Made by a program: the position numbers and the translations under genes
Part shown: positions 36,223 through 49,429 of the stretch, piece by piece
Layout: every line of letters starts with the position of its first letter
How positions within the stretch are numbered: position 1 is the stretch's first letter
NCBI RefSeq assembly: GCF_004297185.1
Contig: NZ_PGCL01000002.1
Span: 1 to 64,000, forward strand
DNA from: Methanofollis fontis
GTDB lineage: Archaea > Halobacteriota > Methanomicrobia > Methanomicrobiales > Methanofollaceae
Direction of reading: 5' to 3'
DNA length: 64,000 nt
Notes under the pieces: model-generated
What the model was told of the DNA's origin: nothing
The model's database searches: none
Seen by the model: the letters and a program-made list of their open reading frames with translations, nothing else

Positions 36223-36566
36223 CGGAGGAGGCGAAGCGCCTCTGATCCGGCCAGCACCGCCTCCATCAGGGTCAGGCAACGGCGTTCGTCTCCTTCTGTC
36301 TCCACCCGGGCACAGAGGGCGGTGATAGCGGACTCGATCGCCGCTCCGGCCGATCCCTCTCCTGCGACAGGAATGGCGGGCGCCGGTGCAGGTGGTGCCG
36401 CGGGGGCGCGCCTCTCCTGACCCCTTCGCTCGGCGCAGACGACGCAGACCGTCTCTCCCTTCAGCTCAAAAAGGGGAGATCCACAGACTTTGCACTCTTT
36501 TGCGAGCATTTTTCCCCCTTTCAGGAGGTAATCTGCCATTATATCCTCGGATTTTCTCTCTGTCAT
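36213..36566 (-). CDS. Sjogren's/scleroderma autoantigen 1-like zinc-ribbon protein
   Basis: A 117-residue protein with ADYLLKGGKMLAKECKVCGSPLFE and a second CVVC, the N-terminal domain that defines the family. An Ala/Pro-rich linker and a C-terminal helix follow. Function is unknown in archaea. ATG 36566 follows CTGGAGGCC and is preferred to a TTG eight codons upstream. Overlaps the end of hef by 10 nt in convergent orientation. Confidence 0.85.
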   Translation of the reverse strand: MTERKSEDIMADYLLKGGKMLAKECKVCGSPLFELKGETVCVVCAERRGQERRAPAAPPAPAPAIPVAGEGSAGAAIESAITALCARVETEGDERRCLTLMEAVLAGSEALRLLRQP

Positions 36567-36639
36567 CGGGGCCTCCAGCAGGTCAGACAAATGAATGTAT
36601 ATAAGAGTGACAGGGGTATAGTATTAAGGGTGATTCAGA

Positions 36640-36903
36640 ATGGCCACTCCTGAGGAAACCATTAATGTATGTATCCAGATGCTTCAGCATATTTCAGAGG
36701 ACAATACGATACCGCGCAACATCCGACGGGTTGCGGATGAGACCAGGACGCTCCTGACGAACGACCAGAAGAGCATTGGTCTGCGTGCCGCCGAGGCCAT
36801 CTCCACCATCGACGAGATCAGCAATGATCCCAACATGCCCGTCCATGCCCGGACGCGGATCTGGGAACTTGTCTCGCAGCTCGAAACCATCCCCCTTGAT
36901 TGA
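36640..36903 (+). CDS. UPF0147 family protein
   Basis: An 87-residue helical protein matching the archaeal UPF0147 family ([39 protein letters not shown]). Its function is unknown, but it is widely conserved. Promoter TGTATATAAG lies 35-45 nt upstream, and GGTGATTC stands just before the ATG. Strong individual promoter, compact gene. Confidence 0.9.
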   Translation: MATPEETINVCIQMLQHISEDNTIPRNIRRVADETRTLLTNDQKSIGLRAAEAISTIDEISNDPNMPVHARTRIWELVSQLETIPLD

Positions 36904-36933
36904 TCCGGTTTTTCTTCTCCGACTACCATTTTT

Positions 36934-37350
36934 TTACGAAAGCACCGTGCAGACGACGGTCCGCTCACGGCGCTGCCTGATGTCCAGTTCGAGGAGAACG
37001 ACCTGCTGCCAGGTGCCGAGCACCGCTGCGCCGTCTCTGACCGGGATGGTGAGGGACGGACCGACAATGGACGCCCGGACATGCGAGCGCCCGTTGCCGT
37101 CTCCCCATCGCCGGTCATGGGCATAGGGGATGCCGGATGGGGCGATTGCCTCGAAGGCATCCCTGAGGTCCTGCAGGACGCCGTCCTCGTATTCGATTGT
37201 TGTCAGGGCGGCGGTGGACCCGATCACAAACAGGTGACAGATCCCGGTTGTGACGGCGCTCTCGGCGACATGCCGCCTGACCTCGGCGGTGATATCGACA
37301 ATATCTCCCTCCCCGCGGGTGGTGAGAGAGATCTCAGACTGATAGACCAT
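36934..37350 (-). CDS. YjbQ-family protein
   Basis: A 138-residue single-domain protein of the YjbQ/UPF0047 family. Hallmarks are GICHLFVIGSTAALTTIEYEDG and HDRRWGDGNGRSHVRASIVGPSLTIPV. Bacterial members show weak thiamine-phosphate synthase activity, so the physiological role is unsettled. It follows gyrA on the same strand (63-nt gap) and may be read from the gyrase operon. Confidence 0.88.
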   Translation of the reverse strand: MVYQSEISLTTRGEGDIVDITAEVRRHVAESAVTTGICHLFVIGSTAALTTIEYEDGVLQDLRDAFEAIAPSGIPYAHDRRWGDGNGRSHVRASIVGPSLTIPVRDGAAVLGTWQQVVLLELDIRQRRERTVVCTVLS

Positions 37351-37413
37351 GATCTCCGGTCAGGCGGGCATGGGACAAAAGGGTGCCGCCTGCCTGCTGA
37401 AAAAAAGGAGGGG

Positions 37414-41911
<4,498 letters not shown>

Positions 41912-41936
41912 TTAAGGTACATGGGATCCGGACCGA

Positions 41937-42245
41937 TCACTCATAGGTGCCGATCTGCGGATCCGCTATGCCGAGGCTGCGATCGATCTCCACCAGCAGT
42001 TTCTCAAGCACCCGTTTTGCCTCGGCAAAGTCCTCCCTGTCCATGGTGCCGGGCTGGTGCCAGATCACGCGCTTTCGCAATTGTTCGACGAGTGTTGCGA
42101 TTTTTGTGTCTGCAAACTGCTCGGGGAGGACCAGTTCGTCGAGATGGTCGGCCGCGCCATAGAACGCCTGCTCGGGCGGGAGGGCGAAGTGCCTGCTGAG
42201 GGCGACGAGGGGTATGATAAAACCCCTGCCAAATTTGCTCTCCAT
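41937..42245 (-). CDS. Conserved hypothetical protein
   Basis: A 102-residue soluble protein (MESKFGRGFIIPLVALSRHF at the N-terminus, a helical middle with LVEQLRKRVIW). I do not recognise a domain. It has normal codon use and sits between gyrB and the cation transporter, 45 nt from cbiQ. A conserved, lineage-restricted methanogen protein is the likeliest reading. Confidence 0.6.
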   Translation of the reverse strand: MESKFGRGFIIPLVALSRHFALPPEQAFYGAADHLDELVLPEQFADTKIATLVEQLRKRVIWHQPGTMDREDFAEAKRVLEKLLVEIDRSLGIADPQIGTYE

Positions 42246-42290
42246 AGATGGAAAAAAAGGTCATCCGGCTATATAGACCTCACGCCCCGC

Positions 42291-43103
42291 TCAGAGCAGC
42301 CATGCCGCCAGTGCGATGACCGGGATAGATATCAGGCTGATGGTGAGAAACGCACGTTCTGAGTATGTCAGGGGTTTTTTCCTGACGAAAAGGTGGGAGT
42401 CCTTCCCGTAGCCGCGGCAGAGCATGCTTGTATAGGTCCGCTCCCCCTGCTCAAACGACCTGAGAAAGATCGTCCCGATGGTGTAGGCGAGCATCCGCAG
42501 GCGGTAGCGGTGGGGGAGGGACCGGTCGAAGGAATCAAAGCACCGGGTCGAGAGTGCCGCCTGTACCCGCAGGTACATCCGCCCGAAGACGAAGAGGTAG
42601 CGGACCATCATCCCGATGACCAGGGTGAATTCGGGCGGGAGTCCTAGGCGTCCCGCACCCTCGAGCATCGCCTGCATCGTCGTCGTGGAGGAGAGGAGGA
42701 TGATGAAAGATATACAGACCAGGTATTTCACAGCCAGGATGGATGCGAATTCCACTGATTCGGCATAGACGGCGATGCCGAGGGGGAGGGTGAAGAGGGC
42801 ATGAAATTCGTCATAATGCGGGTTCTGGAAAAATATCTGGAAAAATATCAGGAAAAAACCGAAGGGCAGGATCAGGAGGAAACGCTTGAGATAGACCAGG
42901 GGGGAGAGGTCGGAGAAGACCCAGAGAACGGCGAATAAGATCATCATCACGATGCCGAACCGGTAGACTGCCGTGGTGTACGGGAATGCGACGGCGGTCA
43001 CGATGGCGACCAGGGCAATCAGGATCTTGACGCGGGCGTCGCAACGGTGAATCCTGCTGGTGCCCTGCGCCGTCCCCTCGATGGAGAAGAGTTCTTCGAT
43101 CAT
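42291..43103 (-). CDS. cbiQ: Cobalt/nickel ECF transporter, transmembrane protein
   Basis: A 270-residue EcfT-type protein with five to six membrane helices in the first ~200 residues. The coupling helices end in the signature-like region ALSTRCFDSFD. It transmits ATPase movements to the substrate unit CbiM. Start overlaps cbiO stop by 4 nt (ATGA). Last gene of a four-gene unit. Metal is Ni2+ or Co2+ and is not decided by CbiQ. Confidence 0.9.
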   Translation of the reverse strand: MIEELFSIEGTAQGTSRIHRCDARVKILIALVAIVTAVAFPYTTAVYRFGIVMMILFAVLWVFSDLSPLVYLKRFLLILPFGFFLIFFQIFFQNPHYDEFHALFTLPLGIAVYAESVEFASILAVKYLVCISFIILLSSTTTMQAMLEGAGRLGLPPEFTLVIGMMVRYLFVFGRMYLRVQAALSTRCFDSFDRSLPHRYRLRMLAYTIGTIFLRSFEQGERTYTSMLCRGYGKDSHLFVRKKPLTYSERAFLTISLISIPVIALAAWLL

Positions 43104-43933
43104 TGCGATCCCCGATAGGCGTCGAGAAATGCCGCCTCCACCTCATCATAGGAGTAGCCCTCGGCAAGCGGAACGCCTGCCCCGCGCAGCGAGCGCATCA
43201 GCCGCTGGAGTGTCGGAACATCGAGGCGGGTGCGCTCCAGCAGTTCGGCCTGAGAGAAGATCTCGGGCACGGTTCCATGGGCAACGACCTCTCCGCTGTC
43301 CATCACATACACATAATCGGCAAGTTCGGGCACGAGATCGAGGTGATGGGTGGAGAAGATCACCGTCATCCCGAAGCGCTCCGGGAGGGTGTTCACGAAC
43401 CCGATCAGGTCGGCGACGCCCTGCGGGTCAAGCCCGGCGGTCGGTTCATCGAGGACAAGCACCTGGGGCTCCATTGCAAGTATTCCGGCGATTGCCACCC
43501 GTTTTTTCTCCCCGCCTGAGAGGTGGTGGGGCGGACGATCCCGCAGTGCGTCCAGGGAGAGCAGACGGATCGCACTCTCGACGCGGTGCCGGACGGTCTC
43601 CTCGTCGAGGCCGAGATTGGTCGGACCGAAGGCGATATCCGCCTCCACCGTCGGGGAGAAGACCTGATCGTCGGGGTTCTGAAACACGATGCCGATCATC
43701 TTGCGCACTTCCCGGAGGTTCGATTTCGTGATCGGTTCCCCGCGGATGAGCACCTCCCCTGAGGTCGGTCGGAGGAGGCCGTTCAGGTGTTTGAACAGGG
43801 TGCTCTTGCCCGCCCCGTTCGCCCCGATGACCGCGATCCTGGATTTCCTGCCGGCGATGAAGTCCACGTTCCGCAGGGCCGGAGGTCGGTCTGGATAGGA
43901 GAAGGTCAGGTTGCGGGTCTCGATGATGTGCAT
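43100..43933 (-). CDS. cbiO: Cobalt/nickel ECF transporter, ATPase
   Basis: A 277-residue ABC ATPase. The Walker A is GANGAGKST, the signature HLSGGEKKRVAIAGILAM, the Walker B VLVLDEPTAGLDPQG, and the H-loop STHHLDL. The C-terminal helix is the CbiO-type extension. ATG 43933 (MHIIETRNLTFSYP) is preferred over a TTG 18 nt upstream. Operates as a homodimer beneath CbiQ. Confidence 0.93.
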   Translation of the reverse strand: MHIIETRNLTFSYPDRPPALRNVDFIAGRKSRIAVIGANGAGKSTLFKHLNGLLRPTSGEVLIRGEPITKSNLREVRKMIGIVFQNPDDQVFSPTVEADIAFGPTNLGLDEETVRHRVESAIRLLSLDALRDRPPHHLSGGEKKRVAIAGILAMEPQVLVLDEPTAGLDPQGVADLIGFVNTLPERFGMTVIFSTHHLDLVPELADYVYVMDSGEVVAHGTVPEIFSQAELLERTRLDVPTLQRLMRSLRGAGVPLAEGYSYDEVEAAFLDAYRGSQ

Positions 43934-43965
43934 CAGAGTGTGTTTCTCCAAAAAAGGATAAAGAG

Positions 43966-44304
43966 TCAGTGTTTTGAGGCGGCAACCAGTCTGCCGACAC
44001 CGAAGACGATGATGAGGGCAAGGATTGTGCCGGCGACGACTGCAATCACCTCGCCGGTTTTTCCTGCCTCATCGCCCATCGTGTAGTCGGGCATCGGTGC
44101 CGCGTACTCCATGCCCCCCTCGTGGCCGACGGCCTCCGGGTCGCCGTCCTCGGGCGAGGGTCCGGTCAGGGATTTTTCGTCCTGGACATAGAGTGCCGTG
44201 GACTCCAGACCATCAGGATCGCCGGATGCCAGGAAAACTGCGGCAACGCCGATGACAAGGGCGAGCGCAAGTCCGATTGCCACGAACTGGCGTGTCTCCA
44301 TCAT
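43966..44304 (-). CDS. PDGLE-domain cation transport protein (CbiN-like)
   Basis: A 112-residue protein with two membrane segments (VAIGLALALVIGVAAVFLAS and VIAVVAGTILALIIVFGVGRL) enclosing a short extracytoplasmic loop. The PDGLES motif after the first helix defines the PDGLE domain, replacing CbiN in many Ni/Co transporters. It overlaps the cbiM stop, with GGAGGT upstream. The second of two adjacent ATGs (44301) is equally possible. Confidence 0.85.
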   Translation of the reverse strand: MMETRQFVAIGLALALVIGVAAVFLASGDPDGLESTALYVQDEKSLTGPSPEDGDPEAVGHEGGMEYAAPMPDYTMGDEAGKTGEVIAVVAGTILALIIVFGVGRLVAASKH

Positions 44305-44939
44305 GCCGATACCTCCCCGGTACTCTTCATCAGGTCGGGGCGGGCGGATGTGATGAGGTAGATGGCGCCGGCGGTGATCACCGCTTCGATGATGCCGATG
44401 GCGGCGTGGTAGGTGCCCATCGCAATGAGACCGGGCACCAGGGGGAAGGTTCCGGCAATCCACATCTCTACCGATGCTGCAAGAGCCGGGATGAAGCATG
44501 CAAACCATGCGGCGACGGCGGCGGCGAGGTAGGTGTTCCTGACGGCGCCTTTCAGCCCCATGTAGGTGTAATACCCGACAAAACCGCCGATCACGCCCAT
44601 GTTCACGATGTTCGCGCCCATCGTGGTGATGCCGCCGTCGCCGAAGACGATACCCTGCACCAGCAGCACCAGGGTGAGGATAAATACGGCGGCATAGGGT
44701 GAACCGAGCAGGATGGCGGCGAGCGCACCGCCGACAAGGTGCCCGCTCGTGCCCATGCCGACCGGCAGGTTGAAGGCCTGGATCGCAAAGATACCGGCCG
44801 CAAGCACGGCGACGAGGGGGACCTTCTCCTCATCGAGCTCGTTTCGCGCCCAGCGAAGGGCCAGGACGATGAAAACAAGGGCAATCAGCCAGTACACAGC
44901 CGCCTGCCCGATAGGGATGAACGCATCAGGTATATGCAT
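44301..44939 (-). CDS. cbiM: Cobalt/nickel ECF transporter, substrate-binding membrane component
   Basis: A 212-residue membrane protein of the CbiM/NikM type. The N-terminus MHIPDAFIPIGQA has the histidine at position 2 that coordinates the metal in NikM/CbiM, and NLPVGMGTSGHLVGGALAAILLGS is the other conserved segment. Nickel is an attractive guess given F430 demand, but cobalt for corrinoids is just as compatible. First gene of the cbiM-PDGLE-cbiO-cbiQ operon, with a palindromic promoter 15 nt upstream. Confidence 0.93.
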   Translation of the reverse strand: MHIPDAFIPIGQAAVYWLIALVFIVLALRWARNELDEEKVPLVAVLAAGIFAIQAFNLPVGMGTSGHLVGGALAAILLGSPYAAVFILTLVLLVQGIVFGDGGITTMGANIVNMGVIGGFVGYYTYMGLKGAVRNTYLAAAVAAWFACFIPALAASVEMWIAGTFPLVPGLIAMGTYHAAIGIIEAVITAGAIYLITSARPDLMKSTGEVSA

Positions 44940-44953
44940 GGTTTCTCAGCTGA

Positions 44954-44984
44954 GGATAACACCTTTTTGAATATAAGTGTTACC
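44954..44984 (-). promoter_or_regulatory. cbiM promoter with inverted-repeat operator
   Basis: On the minus strand GGTAACAC and GTGTTATCC form an 8-bp inverted repeat (one unpaired base) separated by 14 nt. The TATA-like TTATAT (44976-44971) lies between the arms, so a bound repressor would cover the TATA box. The predicted start is about 44945, giving a nearly leaderless mRNA. The geometry suits a metal-responsive dimeric or tetrameric repressor such as NikR. Confidence 0.65.
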
Positions 44985-44991
44985 AATTCAT

Positions 44992-46149
44992 TCAAGAGAT
45001 AAGATCTTTCAAAAACGCCCGTATCGATGTGCCGGCGATGGCGCTGACTGAGAGCAGGAACCGCGGGTTTCTCATCAGGCGGCGTGCCAGGACGCCGGGA
45101 CGGTCCATATCGCCGTAGCGGATGATCTGGTCCCGGATCGCGGGATCGGACAGGGTCGTGAGGAGGCGGTCGATATCTTCGGCCGAGAGATCCTGCCTGA
45201 GCCGCCAGAACCGCATGCCAAGAGAGAGTTCTCTGCCGAAATCATCTGTCCAGAGGCGCTCGTAAGCGGAGAGGGATTCATCTGAGAAGTCGTCGGCATC
45301 ACAGGCGGCGACGGCGACGGAAGCGGCATGGCGGGCCGATCTGACGCCGGTATAGACGCCGCCGCCCGACGTGGGTTTCGGGAAACCGGCGGCGTCCCCC
45401 ACAAACAGTGTCCGCTGTCCGTAGGTCTGCGGCATCGGGCCGAGCGGGATGGTGCCGGTGACCAGATGGGTGCAGCCCCGGAGGTAGGGGGAGGCAAACC
45501 GGAAAAAATCCTGTTTTACATCACGAAGTCCGCAGAGGCCGACGCGGGCCCGCCCCTCCCCGCACGGGATCACCCAGCCGAAAAACTGTGGAGCGGCATC
45601 GGGATGGATCTCGACGAGGTGCTGCTCGCAGCTGAGCGGCACCTCTGCCTGAATGCCGGAGAGATAGTAGGGCGAACGCTTCATCCCGAGCATCCGGGCG
45701 ATGCCGCCCCGCGGTCCGTCGGCGGCGATCACCATCCTCGCCTCCACCTCCCGCCGCCCGAAAGCGCCGCAGGTGGAGAGGTGCCCGCCTGCCATGCCGG
45801 TGACGGTGGTCTTCGGCCAGAACACCGCCCCCGCCGATGCGGCGGCCGCGGCCATCTCGGCATCGAGGGCGGTTCGGTCCACCACATATGCCTTCGTGGT
45901 GCCGGCATCAAATTCGAGGTGCGACCCCAGATCCGAGACGATCCGTGCGCCGGTGACCCGGTTCAGGACCGGGCGTTCGGATACCCGGCACTCTGCAAAT
46001 GCCGCAGATGAGAGCAGACCGGCGCACTGGGCCGGAAAACCGGGTGTTGCATGCTCCTCAATGCAGACGACCGAGAGTCCGGCCTCTGCGCACGCACCGG
46101 CCGCCGCCGATCCCGCCGGTCCGGCGCCGACCACCGCAACATCGTACAT
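44992..46149 (-). CDS. Geranylgeranyl-reductase-family flavoprotein
   Basis: A 385-residue FAD-dependent oxidoreductase. MYDVAVVGAGPAGSAAAGACAEAG is the dinucleotide-binding fold, FPAQCAGLLS a family feature, and LFVGDAAGFPKPTSGGGVYTGV the FAD ribityl motif. Relatives saturate the isoprenoid chains of archaeal lipids, while others reduce different prenyl groups, so substrate is open. ATG 46149 is chosen because the nucleotide-binding motif starts there; the frame extends 63 nt upstream. Confidence 0.85.
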   Translation of the reverse strand: MYDVAVVGAGPAGSAAAGACAEAGLSVVCIEEHATPGFPAQCAGLLSSAAFAECRVSERPVLNRVTGARIVSDLGSHLEFDAGTTKAYVVDRTALDAEMAAAAASAGAVFWPKTTVTGMAGGHLSTCGAFGRREVEARMVIAADGPRGGIARMLGMKRSPYYLSGIQAEVPLSCEQHLVEIHPDAAPQFFGWVIPCGEGRARVGLCGLRDVKQDFFRFASPYLRGCTHLVTGTIPLGPMPQTYGQRTLFVGDAAGFPKPTSGGGVYTGVRSARHAASVAVAACDADDFSDESLSAYERLWTDDFGRELSLGMRFWRLRQDLSAEDIDRLLTTLSDPAIRDQIIRYGDMDRPGVLARRLMRNPRFLLSVSAIAGTSIRAFLKDLIS

Positions 46150-46229
46150 CCAGAGAGGTATCGGTTCCGCCCCTACATCAACCTCCCGATGGCGTTCCCT
46201 TATGTCCCGCACCGCCCAACAGTAGGGGG

Positions 46230-46592
46230 ATGAGGGACGAGCCCGTGTTCAGGTGGAAACAGTGCCTGATCATCAGAAACGATATAAAAATGAGCTGCGG
46301 CAAGAAGTGCGCACAGGTGGCCCACGCCGCCATCGGCGCCTATGAGCATGCGGCAAAGGATGTAAAGAAGGCATGGATGTCCGAGGGGCAGAAGAAGGTC
46401 GTCCTGAAGGTGAACGGCGAGCGCCCGCTCTTTGAGCTGAAGGCGGCGGCCGAGATGGCCGGGATCTCCTGTTCGCTTATCCAGGACGCGGGTCTCACCG
46501 AGATCCCGCCCGGCACCATCACCGCCCTTGGCCTGGGGCCGGCAAAGAGCGACGACCTGGACCGGATCACCGGGGGCCTCCAGCTCCTATGA
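46230..46592 (+). CDS. pth2: Peptidyl-tRNA hydrolase, archaeal/eukaryotic type
   Basis: A 120-residue Pth2 enzyme, which releases tRNA from stalled peptidyl-tRNA. The family core KMSCGKKCAQVAHAAIGAYEHA and the LIQDAGLTEIPPGTITALGLGP region are both present. ATG 46230 is preceded by AGGGGG. Its stop overlaps the start of truD by 4 nt (ATGA), a tRNA-related couple. Confidence 0.95.
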   Translation: MRDEPVFRWKQCLIIRNDIKMSCGKKCAQVAHAAIGAYEHAAKDVKKAWMSEGQKKVVLKVNGERPLFELKAAAEMAGISCSLIQDAGLTEIPPGTITALGLGPAKSDDLDRITGGLQLL

Positions 46593-47860
46593 TCCCGACG
46601 CCCTACCCCCTCGAAGCAGACCTCGGGATTGGCTGGTACGCCACCGACACTCCCGGCGCCGGCGGCGTGCTCAGGCAGAGCCCGGAGGACTTCGTCGTTG
46701 AGGAGATCCCGAAGGACGGCGCGGGGGAGAGCGGCCCCTATCTCCTCTGCCGCCTGACCAAACGGAACTGGGAGCACCAGCACGCCATGAAATCGATCGC
46801 AGCGGCGCTCGGCATCTCCCACCGGCGGATTGCCTGGGCGGGCACCAAGGACAAGAACGCCCTCACCACGCAGGCGATCACCATCTACAATGTGGACGAA
46901 GCGGCCGTCAGGGCGCTTTCCATCCGAGATATGGAGATCGAACCGGTCGGGAGGAGACAGCACCAGCTCAGCCTCGGGGACCTGGCGGGCAACCGCTTCC
47001 GGATCGCCATCCACGACTGCGACGGACCTGATCTGGAGCGGACGGTCGAGTCCTGCACGGAGGCGGCGGCGGGGGGTTTCCCGAACTATTTCGGGCTGCA
47101 GCGGTTCGGTGTCGTCCGCCCGGTCACCCACCTCGTCGGCAGGGAGATCCTGCGGGGAGACTATGAGGGGGCGGCGCTCACCTACATCGGCCTCGCCTGC
47201 CCGGACGAGGAGGAGTCGGTGAGGGAGATCAGGACGGCATTTCTGGAGGAGCGGAATGCAAAGGCGACGATCGCCGCCCTCCCTCGCCACCTGGGTTTCG
47301 AGCGCTCCGTGCTCTCCGGACTCGCCGAGCGCCCGGACGATTATTCCGGTGCGCTGAAAAACCTCCCGCCGAAACTGCTCTCGATGTTCGTTTCGGCCTA
47401 TCAGTCCTGGTTGTTCAACCGCGTCCTCTCGATGCGGTGCGCCGATGGTGCCGGCCTCGACGAACCCCTCCCCGGAGACCGCCTGCTGTTTGCAAACGGA
47501 CGGGAGGACGTGGTCACAGCGGTGAACACCCGTGTGGTATCGATCCATATCGCCCGCGGTCGGTGTGCAATCGCACTTTTCATTCCCGGGTCTGAACCGA
47601 CGTCCGGCACCGGGGCCGGTGACGAGAGGATGGCGGCCCTCCTCGATGAGGACGATATCGGGGCAGAGGATTTCAGGCGTGCGTCAGAGTTTGTGGGACT
47701 GCGCTACAATGGCGCCCTGCGGCCGATCGCCGTAAAAACAGAGATTGATGCCGGGGTGTCGGGACAGGACATCTGCCTCTCCTTCCGTCTCCCCCCCGGC
47801 CATTATGCCACGACCATCTGCCGGGAATACATGAAGGCCGACCCCCGCGCCATGATCTAG
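46589..47860 (+). CDS. truD: tRNA pseudouridine synthase D
   Basis: A 423-residue TruD. Catalytic aspartate D88 is in AGTKDKNALTTQ. NYFGLQRFGVVRPVTHLVGREILRGDYEGA and SYQSWLFNRVLS are later conserved segments. Archaeal TruD/Pus7-type enzymes modify U13 and related tRNA positions. Coupled to pth2; the last 4 nt overlap the convergent sppA stop. Confidence 0.95.
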   Translation: MIPTPYPLEADLGIGWYATDTPGAGGVLRQSPEDFVVEEIPKDGAGESGPYLLCRLTKRNWEHQHAMKSIAAALGISHRRIAWAGTKDKNALTTQAITIYNVDEAAVRALSIRDMEIEPVGRRQHQLSLGDLAGNRFRIAIHDCDGPDLERTVESCTEAAAGGFPNYFGLQRFGVVRPVTHLVGREILRGDYEGAALTYIGLACPDEEESVREIRTAFLEERNAKATIAALPRHLGFERSVLSGLAERPDDYSGALKNLPPKLLSMFVSAYQSWLFNRVLSMRCADGAGLDEPLPGDRLLFANGREDVVTAVNTRVVSIHIARGRCAIALFIPGSEPTSGTGAGDERMAALLDEDDIGAEDFRRASEFVGLRYNGALRPIAVKTEIDAGVSGQDICLSFRLPPGHYATTICREYMKADPRAMI

Positions 47861-48639
47861 GAGGACAGGTTCCGGGCTCCCTCAATGGCGTCGAAGAGGT
47901 TGCCGTACTCGTCTGCAAGCCCGATCCGGACCGCCTCCTCCCCCCTGATCAGGCGCGCGTTCTCGATCTGGGCCCGCTCCACCGGGCGCTGCTCGATCAC
48001 GTCGGCAAGGAAGTCCTCGAAACTCTCGTCCACGAGCGCCTGCACATACAGGCGCTCGTCGTCGGTCAGCGGGCGGTAGGGCGAGGTGATATCCTTCTGG
48101 TCGCCGGACTTGACAACCTCGACCCGTTTTCCCTCTGTTTCCATCCACTCGCTCTCGTCCGGGAAGAGCCAGATCACCCCGATGCTCCCGGTGATGGTGT
48201 CAGGGGAGAGATAGATCCGGTCGGTGTGGGCGGCGATGAGATAGCCGGCAGAGGCCGCAAGGTCGCCCATCGAGGTGACGACCGGTTTTCTGGTGCGGGC
48301 ATATTCAAGGTCGCGGACGATCTCCTGCGCACCTGCCGGACTTCCGCCCGGGCTGTCGATCCGCAGCACGATCGCACGGGTGAGGGGATCGTCGGCAGCC
48401 GCCCGCACCTCACGGCCGATATATTCACTCCCGACATATCCCCCGCCGGAGAAGTCGCCGGTGACGACTTCACCATCGATGCGGATGACGGCGACATCAC
48501 TGACCCCGTCGGGCGAGAGGAGGATATAGGTGGCGATCCCGGCTATAGCGACGATCAGCACGAGGACGACCACGCCAAGCCGACGCCGGATCCGCCGCCA
48601 GCGCTGGGCCCGCTCGATCTGTTCGAGGAGGGCGCTCAT
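47857..48639 (-). CDS. sppA: Signal peptide peptidase SppA, short form
   Basis: A 260-residue membrane-anchored serine protease. An N-terminal transmembrane helix (~21-41) is followed by an extracellular domain. S130 in GDLAASAGYLIAAH and K182 in KSGDQKDI are the Ser/Lys dyad, 52 residues apart as in Bacillus SppA. It degrades leftover signal peptides. The Shine-Dalgarno GGAG overlaps the end of arfC, so the two are an operon. Confidence 0.92.
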   Translation of the reverse strand: MSALLEQIERAQRWRRIRRRLGVVVLVLIVAIAGIATYILLSPDGVSDVAVIRIDGEVVTGDFSGGGYVGSEYIGREVRAAADDPLTRAIVLRIDSPGGSPAGAQEIVRDLEYARTRKPVVTSMGDLAASAGYLIAAHTDRIYLSPDTITGSIGVIWLFPDESEWMETEGKRVEVVKSGDQKDITSPYRPLTDDERLYVQALVDESFEDFLADVIEQRPVERAQIENARLIRGEEAVRIGLADEYGNLFDAIEGARNLSS

Positions 48640-48643
48640 CAGG

Positions 48644-49327
48644 TTATTCTCCGTAGCAGACGGCGTATTCAGTCACCAGGTTCGTCCCGCAGAGGTAGTG
48701 GCGCTGGAGGCTGAGGCGGATCATCTCGTCCTCAGACTCGATATGCATCCCGCCCACCAGTGAGGGGGTGTCCTCCCCGCCGACGATGAAGGGAAGATGG
48801 ATGAGCCTGATCTCATCGACAAGGCGGTGCCTGAGCATATGCCAGTTCAGGGTCGGACCGCCCTCAATCATCATCCGTTCGACCCCGTAGTCCTCCCTGA
48901 GGATCCGCATCAGCCCGACGAGGTCCACGCGGTTCTCGCCGCAGACGACGACATCCGCCCCGCGGTCGCGGATCGCCGCCACTCGATCCGCGGGAGCGGC
49001 GCGGGAAACGGCGATGACTGTCTGGGCGTCGGGCTTGAGCACGTTGGCATCGAGGGAGATCTCTGCCATGGATGAGGGGATCACCCGGATCGGGCTCTTT
49101 CCCGGGACGTGCCGCACCGTCAGAAAGGAGTTGTCGATGGCGATTGTCCTGGATCCCACCATGATGGCGTCGCATTCGGCCCTCGTGCGGTGGAGGAGGA
49201 GCTCGGTCTCATGCGCCATATATTTCATCAGGATCTTGCTGGAGGCCCCACGCCTGAGGGTGAGTTTGCCGTCGACGGTGATCTCCGACATCATCAGCAC
49301 ATGCGGCCGTATTGTTCTATCAGACAT
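48644..49327 (-). CDS. arfC: Diaminohydroxypyrimidine-ribosyl phosphate reductase
   Basis: A 227-residue RibD C-terminal-type reductase (ArfC/Rib7 family), acting on 2,5-diamino-6-ribosylamino-4(3H)-pyrimidinone 5'-phosphate in the riboflavin and F420 pathways. Characteristic segments are MSEITVDGKLTLRRG, AIMVGSRTIAIDNSFLTVR and MMIEGGPTLNWHMLRHRLVDE. Length fits. It precedes sppA; no direct functional link is apparent. Confidence 0.9.
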   Translation of the reverse strand: MSDRTIRPHVLMMSEITVDGKLTLRRGASSKILMKYMAHETELLLHRTRAECDAIMVGSRTIAIDNSFLTVRHVPGKSPIRVIPSSMAEISLDANVLKPDAQTVIAVSRAAPADRVAAIRDRGADVVVCGENRVDLVGLMRILREDYGVERMMIEGGPTLNWHMLRHRLVDEIRLIHLPFIVGGEDTPSLVGGMHIESEDEMIRLSLQRHYLCGTNLVTEYAVCYGE

Positions 49328-49429
49328 AATCCATGGGATATATCAACCCGGTGATTTAAAAGGGGATCTGCGGAGGGTGGAGGCGACGCAAAGCAATCCT
49401 TATCCACATGGCCGCCCCTTGTATCTGGT

